The position numbers were made by a program, and so were the translations under genes. A DNA stretch of 64,000 bases, taken from contig CABSAN010000005.1 of NCBI GenBank assembly GCA_902475785.1, positions 13,840 through 77,839 of the forward strand. Direction: 5' to 3'. The notes beneath the pieces were generated by a model. That model made no database searches, was not told where the DNA came from, and saw nothing but the letters and a program-made list of their open reading frames with translations. Origin of the DNA: an uncultured Collinsella sp. Its GTDB lineage: Bacteria; Actinomycetota; Coriobacteriia; Coriobacteriales; Coriobacteriaceae. This document shows, in pieces, positions 27,696-33,282 of the stretch. Each line of letters opens with the position of its first letter. The first letter of the stretch is position 1.

Positions 27696-27709
27696 TCGGT
27701 TGTTTGTCC

Positions 27710-27841
27710 GGGCCCGTGCTGGACTTAGTTTTCAGAACGTCCTCGACCATGGAAACCCCCTTATCCTGCTCCTTCGGAGCTGCGGATAAGGGGGTTTCCT
27801 GGTCTGCGGAATGTTCTGAAAACTAAGTCCAGCACGGGCCC
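27710..27841. repeat. 132-nt long palindrome, group A
   Basis: Outer arms of 29 nt are perfectly complementary (27710-27738 with 27813-27841). Inner arms of 16 nt are also perfect (27751-27766 with 27784-27799) and a small tip hairpin GCTCC-TTC-GGAGC follows. Between outer and inner arms lie asymmetric internal loops containing GTCCTC (27739-27744) on the left and GCGGAA (27806-27811) on the right, the two motifs shared by group A. It lies 14 bases after the importer operon. Confidence 0.95.
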
Positions 27842-28024
27842 TGTGTTACCACTGCAGGGGGGGGGTGCGATTCCTTGATCGCTCACTTTTTCTAATAAGA
27901 AATTGAGTGAGGCCGGAGCTTTAGCTCCGGCCTCCTTATATAAGGGCTCGGCAAAGCCGAGCTACCAAATTTGCATCAGCCCCCAGAACATGTTTGAGAA
28001 CTGTGCCTGAAGTACGTATTTGCA
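27842..28024 (+). other. Non-coding stretch between two palindromes
   Basis: No gene is seen. It contains a run of nine G (27857-27865), a terminator-like hairpin at 27909-27940 and a second small hairpin GCTCGGC-AAA-GCCGAGC at 27946-27962. Confidence 0.6.
27909..27940 (+). terminator. Terminator-like hairpin
   Basis: GAGGCCGGA pairs with TCCGGCCTC around GCTTTAGC (the loop itself can close further), followed by CTTATAT. It is symmetric enough to act in both directions. Confidence 0.7.
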
Positions 28025-28149
28025 GGTCCCGAATCGGTGTTGCCTCCCGGCGCATTCCGCAGGGGGAGCGATATTTTGCAGCACGAAGTGCGCAGCAAAA
28101 TATCGCTCATGCCCGAGGACGCGCCGGGAGGCAACACCGATTCGGGACC
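28025..28149. repeat. 125-nt long palindrome, group A
   Basis: Outer arms of 29 nt are perfectly complementary (28025-28053 with 28121-28149). Inner arms of 14 nt are perfect (28066-28079 with 28095-28108), with a tip GCAC-GAA-GTGC. The 12-nt internal loops carry TTCCGC (28055-28060) and GAGGAC (28115-28120), which are the reverse complements of the GCGGAA and GTCCTC motifs in the element at 27710, so this copy is in opposite orientation. Arm sequences are unrelated to those at 27710. Confidence 0.95.
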
Positions 28150-28206
28150 GGACACGCGGATCTACCTGCGCATTTACAAATTTGTAAACTTTTTTGAAAA
28201 AAATGC

Positions 28207-28236
28207 TTGCACAGTTCTCGAATCATAGGTTATTAT
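28207..28236 (+). promoter_or_regulatory. tRNA-Leu promoter
   Basis: TTGCAC (-35) and TATTAT (-10) with 18-bp spacing. An A/T-rich element TTTTTTGAAAAAAA lies just upstream, as in the tRNA-Gly promoter at 31681. A perfect 16-nt palindrome TTTACAAATTTGTAAA (28173-28188) lies further upstream. Confidence 0.8.
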
Positions 28237-28293
28237 CTTCCTCGTTGAACGCGCGGGTCCAACAAAACGAACCGTGAATCAACAACATAGCAT

Positions 28294-28383
28294 GTCGGAG
28301 TGGCGGAATTGGCAGACGCGCTAGCTTGAGGTGCTAGTGACCGCTTTTTGGTCATGCGGGTTCAAGTCCCGCCTCCGACACCA
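28294..28383 (+). tRNA. tRNA-Leu (GAG)
   Basis: A 90-nt class II tRNA with acceptor GTCGGAG/CTCCGAC, anticodon loop TTGAGGT giving GAG, a long variable arm, T-arm GCGGGTTCAAGTCCCGC and encoded CCA. Confidence 0.97.
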
Positions 28384-28394
28384 TCGCATTTGAG

Positions 28395-28416
28395 AAGCCT
28401 CTTCGGAGGCTTTTTT
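28395..28416 (+). terminator. Terminator after tRNA-Leu
   Basis: AAGCCTC-TTCG-GAGGCTT followed by a T run. A UUCG loop gives high stability. Confidence 0.93.
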
Positions 28417-28442
28417 GTTACCGATAGACGGTGAGGTCCACG

Positions 28443-30788
28443 ATGGAAACGCTTGAACGCAACGAGTGGGCAGACGTTGCCCAACTAGTCGAGATCACGA
28501 GCGATGCTGTCATCATCTGCGAGCTCGACGGAACCATTCTGCATGTGAATAATCGCTTACTTGGCTTGATGTGCGAGGAACGTGCCGACGTCATCGGTGG
28601 AGATGTTAAAGACGTCCTGTACTCGTCCGCTTTTGAACGTGCGACGGAACATCGTCTGCCATTTGAAACTGATGGCTCCGAGAACGAACTGATGCTCAAG
28701 CTGAGTGACGGCTCTTTTATCCCCGTCTTGGTTCGTGCGGGCTCCGTAACGCCTCCACGCATCTTTGGGCGCCGTGCACCACGTGTCCTGGTGGCGCTTC
28801 ACAGTATCGAGGAACAGTATTCTCACGACCGTCAACTCAAGCGTGCGTTATCGGAGCTTAGAGTGGCGAACAAACGTCTCTCTGGCACGCTCTCGGTCAT
28901 TATGAGCACTGTGGGCTCCGATGAGTTACCCAGCCTGCTTGATACCGTTTTGAACCAGCTTGTAGGAACGCTCGATGCTTCGGGTGCCGCTATCTATTTT
29001 TCTGAGAGCGGCGGTTTTAAGCTACGCGGTGTTTCCAAGGAGCTGTACGACAGCTATCTGCCCGAGTTTTTGCCGTATGGCGCTGGCATTCCGACGTATG
29101 TTCTTCGCGAGTCGCGTGCCTGTCGCTTGTCGATTCAACAGGACCTTGAGGGCGATAGGGCCGCCTCCGGTATGTTCATGGACCTGGACAATCGTTCTAA
29201 GCACCTGTTGCGCGTGCAGGATATGCCTCCGTACCGCAGCGAGATCTGTCTTCCCGTTTTTTACGGTACGCAGATCCTTGGCGTGCTGGAAGTTGGTTGG
29301 AAACGCCCCCAGGCACCGCTCGCCTATGACGTTAATGTACTCGAGGTCATTTGCGATTACCTGTCTATCCAGCTGGTCGGCATGGCATCGAGCCTTCGCT
29401 CTCGTCGCACGGCCGAGCTTGGCCGCTCGCTCAATGTCTTACGTGATGAGTTGTTTACCTTTCTAGACGATTCCGCCGCGGCTACCCAGGCGGTATCGTC
29501 CGAGATCTGCAATATGCTCAACTGCCATTTTTGTCCTGTTGAGTATGACGCCAGTCTGGACTCCTACGTCATAGATTTTGAAGGCGGCAGTCGCGTTGCC
29601 TTGCCGGACGACCCTGAGAAGCTTTTCTTTTCCACGACGGCGCCAGCGGCACGTCTGGGGGCTGGCCCTGATGGCTTTGAGGCATCTGTTTTGGGCGGTA
29701 CGAGTGCCGAGGACCTTAAACACGTTCGTATAACTCGCGTTGACGAATCGATGCCTATGGGAGGCTGGCTTAGGGCGCATGGTCTGCCTTGTCAAGGTCT
29801 CTACGTCGACTCCGGCATCGAGGCGGGGCGCCCGCGCTCTGAGGGTGATGGCAAGCACAGTAACGACGCGATTGTTCCTGCTTCTGTTGCGAAGAGCCCG
29901 ACGACGCGCGCGCTGCTGCTTCGTGATGGTAGCCAAGAGCCGATTGATGACCTTGAATATGACTACTTGGTGCACTTGGCGCATGACTTTGAACTGATCT
30001 ACGAAGGCGAATCTCAAAAGCGCGAGGAGCGCCATATCGCTCAGACCCTCCAGATCGGCATGAGAAATTCCCTGGGGGATGTTCCGGGTATCGCAACCGA
30101 TTCGGTGTACCTGTCGGCCACGAACTCGGCGTTGGTCGGCGGCGATTTCTATACGCTCATCCGACTTCCCGACGACTGCGCCGTCATGATTTTGGGTGAT
30201 GTGTCTGGCAAAGGCATTGAGGCCGCATCGATGTCCGCGCTCGTCAAGACGGCCCTGACGGCATATGCCTGGGAGGGCGCTGGCCCGGCCCGCATGGCAC
30301 GCTCCCTTAACAGCATGCTCATGGGCTTTTCGAGGGTCGAGACGTTCGTGACGGCCTTTATCGCCAAGATTGACCTTAAAGCCGGACGCGCAACGTATTG
30401 TTCGGCGGGCCATCCTCCGACCATGGTCATTAGGCCAGAGTCGATGCCGCTGGGTGGCGGCGAGGCCCGTGGGGGAGAGGTCGAGCTGCTTGGATGCCAA
30501 TCGGGCGTAATCGGTGCCTTTGAGAGCATGGTGTACGAGACAGGCGTGTTTACGTTCGCTCCTGGCGACATGCTCTTCATGTATACGGACGGAACGATTG
30601 AGGCCCGCGACCGCACCGGAGCGTTCTTTGGCGAGCAGCGCCTTCGTGACCTTCTGCTCTCTGTCTCGGGTGAGGGCGTATCGGGAATCTGCGGCAAGGT
30701 CTTGGGCGAGCTTGACCGATTTACCGAATCGGCGCTGGACGATGACATTGCATTGGTGTCCCTTGAGTTTTTACGGGGCCGGTCCTAA
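28443..30788 (+). CDS. PAS-GAF-PP2C (RsbU/SpoIIE-type) serine phosphatase
   Basis: A 781-residue cytoplasmic sensor phosphatase. Residues about 10-110 form a PAS-like domain (SDAVIICELDGTILHVNNRLLGL), followed by a coiled segment and a GAF domain (about 150-310, with GAAIYF and LPVFYGTQILGVLEVGW). A second less conserved region leads to a SpoIIE phosphatase from about 520, with metal motifs GGDFY, GDVSGKG, SAGHPP, YTDGTIEA and DDDIALV. Such enzymes dephosphorylate STAS-domain anti-sigma antagonists. The next gene encodes one fused to its kinase, so both probably form one switch. ATG at 28443 follows GGTGAGG. Confidence 0.92.
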   Translation: METLERNEWADVAQLVEITSDAVIICELDGTILHVNNRLLGLMCEERADVIGGDVKDVLYSSAFERATEHRLPFETDGSENELMLKLSDGSFIPVLVRAGSVTPPRIFGRRAPRVLVALHSIEEQYSHDRQLKRALSELRVANKRLSGTLSVIMSTVGSDELPSLLDTVLNQLVGTLDASGAAIYFSESGGFKLRGVSKELYDSYLPEFLPYGAGIPTYVLRESRACRLSIQQDLEGDRAASGMFMDLDNRSKHLLRVQDMPPYRSEICLPVFYGTQILGVLEVGWKRPQAPLAYDVNVLEVICDYLSIQLVGMASSLRSRRTAELGRSLNVLRDELFTFLDDSAAATQAVSSEICNMLNCHFCPVEYDASLDSYVIDFEGGSRVALPDDPEKLFFSTTAPAARLGAGPDGFEASVLGGTSAEDLKHVRITRVDESMPMGGWLRAHGLPCQGLYVDSGIEAGRPRSEGDGKHSNDAIVPASVAKSPTTRALLLRDGSQEPIDDLEYDYLVHLAHDFELIYEGESQKREERHIAQTLQIGMRNSLGDVPGIATDSVYLSATNSALVGGDFYTLIRLPDDCAVMILGDVSGKGIEAASMSALVKTALTAYAWEGAGPARMARSLNSMLMGFSRVETFVTAFIAKIDLKAGRATYCSAGHPPTMVIRPESMPLGGGEARGGEVELLGCQSGVIGAFESMVYETGVFTFAPGDMLFMYTDGTIEARDRTGAFFGEQRLRDLLLSVSGEGVSGICGKVLGELDRFTESALDDDIALVSLEFLRGRS

Positions 30789-30869
30789 ACAGCGACGCTG
30801 GGCGCGTCGAATCCGCACGGTTGCGGAAACGCATGCATCGAACAAGCTCTTTTGGGGAACCATGGTCGT

Positions 30870-31616
30870 ATGAATGAGTGGAATGACATAGCGGTTTTGA
30901 CGCCACCAGGCGATATCGACATCGCCACGGTGCCTGCGCTGCGTCGGCGGTTGGATGCTTTGATTGGCCGCGGCGTGCGTCGTGTCGTCATCAACTGTCA
31001 GGCTGTTAGCTTTATCGATTCGACGGGCTTGGCATTCCTGCTTACGCGCGCTCGTGAGCTCATGAGGCGAGAAGGCCTGCTTTCGCTCGTCAATGCATCA
31101 GGTGAAGTTGTTCGCTTTTTGGAGATTGCTCGTCTTGTCGATATCCTTCATGTCGCGGGGCCGGCACGGGAGTCTATTCCCGCCATTCCGGTGGGGGAGC
31201 TGCCTCGCTGGAGTAAGAGCGTCGAGGTCCGTCAGGGTATCGAGAATCTTCCATACTACCGACATCGCATCGCCGAACTCCTTGAATCGCTCCCGTTGCG
31301 CCGTGACGAGCGCTACGATGTCGCATTGGCGTCGGGGGAGGCGCTGGGTAATGCCTATGACCATGCGGGCGGTATCGGGTGCGTCCTGACGGTTCAGGCC
31401 TATGGCGATCGCGTTGTGGTTGAGGTGCTTGATCGAGGTGCCGGCTATTCTATCGATGAAACGAGCGAACCGGTCGCATCCGAGGAACGCGGCCGTGGCA
31501 TCAAGCTTATGCGTATGCTCGTCGATAACGTGGAGGTTGCTCGTCGTACGGACGGCGCCGGCACGCGCGTGCAGATGGTGAAGCTGTTTAGCGGAGCACT
31601 GGAATCGTGTGCCTAG
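30870..31616 (+). CDS. STAS antagonist fused to anti-sigma-type HATPase kinase
   Basis: A 248-residue protein joining two normally separate partner-switch components. Residues 1 to about 105 are a STAS domain with the phosphorylatable Ser51 in FIDSTGLAFLL. Residues about 120-248 are an RsbW/SpoIIAB-type GHKL kinase with N-box GEALGNAYDHAGG and G-boxes DRGAGYSI and RGRGIKLM. The upstream phosphatase would remove the phosphate from Ser51. No sigma factor lies nearby. The ATG at 30870 is preferred, although its ribosome-binding site is weak. Confidence 0.88.
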   Translation: MNEWNDIAVLTPPGDIDIATVPALRRRLDALIGRGVRRVVINCQAVSFIDSTGLAFLLTRARELMRREGLLSLVNASGEVVRFLEIARLVDILHVAGPARESIPAIPVGELPRWSKSVEVRQGIENLPYYRHRIAELLESLPLRRDERYDVALASGEALGNAYDHAGGIGCVLTVQAYGDRVVVEVLDRGAGYSIDETSEPVASEERGRGIKLMRMLVDNVEVARRTDGAGTRVQMVKLFSGALESCA

Positions 31617-31680
31617 CCAATCGCTTTAGCGCGTTTAGCTACTAAGAACATGCGGCAGACAAGTTTTTTGAAAAAAGTAC

Positions 31681-31709
31681 TTGCGTCTTTTGGACAACTC
31701 GCGTAAATT
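31681..31709 (+). promoter_or_regulatory. Promoter of the tRNA-Gly/tRNA-Cys cluster
   Basis: TTGCGT and TAAATT with exact 17-bp spacing, preceded by TTTTTTGAAAAAAG. The first tRNA starts about 13 bases after the -10. Confidence 0.8.
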
Positions 31710-31721
31710 AATAACCCGCAA

Positions 31722-31797
31722 GCGGACATGGCTCAGTTGGTAGAGCACAACCTTGCCAAGGTTGGGGTCGCGGGTTCGAGCCCCGTTGTCCGCTCCA
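31722..31797 (+). tRNA. tRNA-Gly (GCC), copy 1
   Basis: A 76-nt tRNA with acceptor GCGGACA/TGTCCGC, anticodon loop TTGCCAA giving GCC, T-arm GCGGGTTCGAGCCCCGT and encoded CCA. Confidence 0.97.
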
Positions 31798-31807
31798 TTG
31801 CATTTCC

Positions 31808-31830
31808 GGACCGTTTAAGCGGTCCTTTTT
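31808..31830 (+). terminator. Hairpin with T run after tRNA-Gly copy 1
   Basis: GGACCG-TTTAAG-CGGTCC followed by TTTTT. It lies only one base before tRNA-Cys, so it may be partial or a processing site. Confidence 0.75.
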
Positions 31831-31831
31831 C

Positions 31832-31905
31832 GGCGAAGTGGCCAAGTGGTAAGGCAGAGGCCTGCAAAGCCTTTACCCCCGGTTCGAATCCGGGCTTCGC
31901 CTCCA
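31832..31905 (+). tRNA. tRNA-Cys (GCA)
   Basis: A 74-nt tRNA with acceptor GGCGAAG/CTTCGCC, anticodon loop CTGCAAA giving GCA, T-arm with GGTTCGAATCC and encoded CCA. Confidence 0.97.
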
Positions 31906-31914
31906 GGCAACATC

Positions 31915-31941
31915 CGGGCGCTCCGGCGCCCGTTTTGTTTT
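31915..31941 (+). terminator. Hairpin with T run after tRNA-Cys
   Basis: GGGCGC-TCCG-GCGCCC followed by GTTTTGTTTT. Confidence 0.8.
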
Positions 31942-31947
31942 ACATAT

Positions 31948-32023
31948 GCGGACATGGCTCAGTTGGTAGAGCACAACCTTGCCAAGGTTGGGGTCGCGGG
32001 TTCGAGCCCCGTTGTCCGCTCCA
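31948..32023 (+). tRNA. tRNA-Gly (GCC), copy 2
   Basis: Identical in all 76 bases to copy 1. No separate promoter is evident, so it is probably expressed from the upstream promoter. Confidence 0.97.
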
Positions 32024-32031
32024 AGCGCTAT

Positions 32032-32061
32032 AGCCCGACTACGACGGTAGCCGGGCTTTTT
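32032..32061 (+). terminator. Terminator after tRNA-Gly copy 2
   Basis: AGCCCGACTAC pairs with GTAGCCGGGCT (one mismatch), followed by TTTTTCG. Confidence 0.85.
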
Positions 32062-32192
32062 CGTATCCATAGCTTGGGCTCGAACCCGAGAGGGAGCGAG
32101 CGTTAAGCAAACGCGGAGCGTTTGTAGCGAGCTGGCGAGGTCGCCGGCAGGCGGCCGAAGCCGGTGCGGATCCGCGAAGCGGATACGCGGAC

Positions 32193-32210
32193 GCCCCGTT
32201 GTCCGCTCCA
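32193..32210 (+). pseudogene. 3' remnant of a tRNA-Gly gene
   Basis: These 18 bases, GCCCCGTTGTCCGCTCCA, are identical to the 3' end of the neighbouring tRNA-Gly genes, but nothing upstream forms the rest of a tRNA. With the 3' end of copy 2 (32006-32023) it makes an 18-bp direct repeat around 169 bp of non-coding sequence, as left by integration or by deletion within a tandem tRNA array. Confidence 0.8.
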
Positions 32211-32218
32211 ACTATCTT

Positions 32219-32246
32219 ACGCGGTTCTAACGAACCGCGTTTTTTG
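32219..32246 (+). terminator. Terminator after the tRNA-Gly remnant
   Basis: ACGCGGTTC-TAAC-GAACCGCGT followed by TTTTT. A perfect 9-bp stem. Confidence 0.9.
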
Positions 32247-32256
32247 TTGACGCTGT

Positions 32257-32360
32257 GCGAGCCCCGGGCACCCCATCTTGCCCCACAATCGTCGGTCGCG
32301 TACATAAAGTACGCTTCCCTCCTCTTTCGCGGCAACCTGGGGCACCCGGAGCCCGCTCGC
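32257..32360. repeat. Long imperfect palindrome, group B
   Basis: A 104-nt fold-back between tRNA genes. Arms include CCGGGCACCCCATCTTGCC and its partner GGCAACCTGGGGCACCCGG, with the same CA/CA and TC/CC mismatches seen at 12253-12347. The tip is GCGTAC-ATAAA-GTACGC (32298-32314). CTCCTCTTTC (32319-32328) is the reverse complement of the GAAAGAGGAG motif at 13430. Confidence 0.85.
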
Positions 32361-32457
32361 TGTTGTGGCCGGGGGAGTGAGTCTTCCATTCTTTTCACTA
32401 ATTGGTCGATCCGTCCCAGGGGGCTCGAACTTTTTTCAAATTATTCGAAAATAGTTC

Positions 32458-32486
32458 TTGCATTTGGGTGGATCATCCCGTATATT
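32458..32486 (+). promoter_or_regulatory. Promoter of tRNA-Gly copy 3 and tRNA-Val
   Basis: TTGCAT and TATATT with 17-bp spacing. An upstream TTTTTTCAAATTATTCGAAAA resembles the A/T element of the two other tRNA promoters. Confidence 0.83.
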
Positions 32487-32498
32487 AAATCCTCGCAG

Positions 32499-32574
32499 GC
32501 GGACATGGCTCAGTTGGTAGAGCACAACCTTGCCAAGGTTGGGGTCGCGGGTTCGAGCCCCGTTGTCCGCTCCA
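32499..32574 (+). tRNA. tRNA-Gly (GCC), copy 3
   Basis: Identical to copies 1 and 2 and equipped with its own promoter. tRNA-Val follows three bases after its CCA. Confidence 0.97.
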
Positions 32575-32577
32575 TTT

Positions 32578-32652
32578 GGGCGTTTAGCTCAGGGGGAGAG
32601 CGCTTCCCTGACACGGAAGAGGTCAGAAGTTCAAATCTTCTAACGCCCACCA
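32578..32652 (+). tRNA. tRNA-Val (GAC)
   Basis: A 75-nt tRNA with acceptor GGGCGTT/AACGCCC, anticodon loop CTGACAC giving GAC, T-arm AGAAGTTCAAATCTTCT and encoded CCA. Confidence 0.96.
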
Positions 32653-32661
32653 AATGTTCGC

Positions 32662-32694
32662 AGCTCAGTGGCTTAGCCTCTGAGCTGTTTTTTT
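32662..32694 (+). terminator. Terminator after tRNA-Val
   Basis: AGCTCAG pairs with CTGAGCT, with inner GGC-TTA-GCC, followed by GTTTTTTT. Confidence 0.92.
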
Positions 32695-33009
32695 GTCACC
32701 AAGCTCGCCGCCAAATAAGCCACCAAATATTGATTCAAGGTCTGTACGCGATGATCTTCGCATCCCGTAGGGGTACCGACAGATTGCATACATCCTGGCC
32801 GATTGTGACCGCAACATGTTGGTCAAGCATAATCTTTTGGATTCTTTTGGCATGAGTGGCTTAGTTTTGGTAGGATTTGTCGGCGGCTTGACTAAGGGGG
32901 TTTTATAGCTGCCATGCAGGTAGTCGTGTTGGTAACGTTTTACCGACTTGTCAAATACCCCTCAGTTTTAATGCGTCTGCAAAATGACTAATTGCTTTGA
33001 CCTGCTGAA

Positions 33010-33059
33010 ACACTATATGTTGTGTTTGACCTAAAAAAAGAATACAGGATATAGATGCA
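33010..33059 (+). promoter_or_regulatory. nrdD promoter with two NrdR boxes
   Basis: ACACTATATGTTGTGT at 33010-33025 fits the NrdR-box consensus closely. A weaker second box ACAGGATATAGATGCA lies at 33044-33059, three helical turns on. Between and over them a promoter TTGACC (33026-33031) and TATAGA (33050-33055) with 18-bp spacing is seen, so bound NrdR would block both promoter elements. NrdR is the known dATP/ATP-sensing repressor of ribonucleotide reductase genes. Confidence 0.82.
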
Positions 33060-33282
33060 TCTTTGTCGTATGATAGATGGCGGACAGAGAACGAAGACCT
33101 TAACTGCCTCTTTTGAACGTGTCCTTGAGCCGCTTGATCGGCTCCTGGGAATGTCCGCATGGAGGCTTATGGTTTATCGAGAACACAGATTGCGCGACGG
33201 CGCCGCAAGACAGGGGTAAGCCCTGCCGGGCATCGTTTGGCTCTGAAGCGCAATGAGACTACGATGCGAAAGAGGCAAGAGG

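Larger units (their letters stand above)
32653..33282 (+). other. 630-nt non-coding region: tRNA terminator, NrdR promoter and structured nrdD leader
   Basis: No gene is supported on either strand. After the terminator comes about 300 nt without recognisable signals, then the NrdR-box promoter, then a leader of about 220 nt. In the leader GCGGACA (33080-33086) pairs with TGTCCGC (33152-33158) and encloses the hairpin GAGCCG-CTTGAT-CGGCTC (33127-33144). I do not recognise it as a known riboswitch. Confidence 0.55.

Noticed and set aside
27857..27865. Run of nine G as a phase-variation tract
   Set aside because: It lies in non-coding DNA away from any promoter or reading frame, so no switching effect can be argued.
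27710..28149. CRISPR array
   Set aside because: The repeats here are inverted arms of palindromes. There are no regularly spaced direct repeats and no cas genes.
31728..32106. Overlapping ORFs across the tRNA cluster
   Set aside because: They translate tRNA genes and have no ribosome-binding site.
33060..33282. Cobalamin riboswitch in the nrdD leader
   Set aside because: No B12 box or AAAGGGAA core is present, unlike the clear example at 57104.
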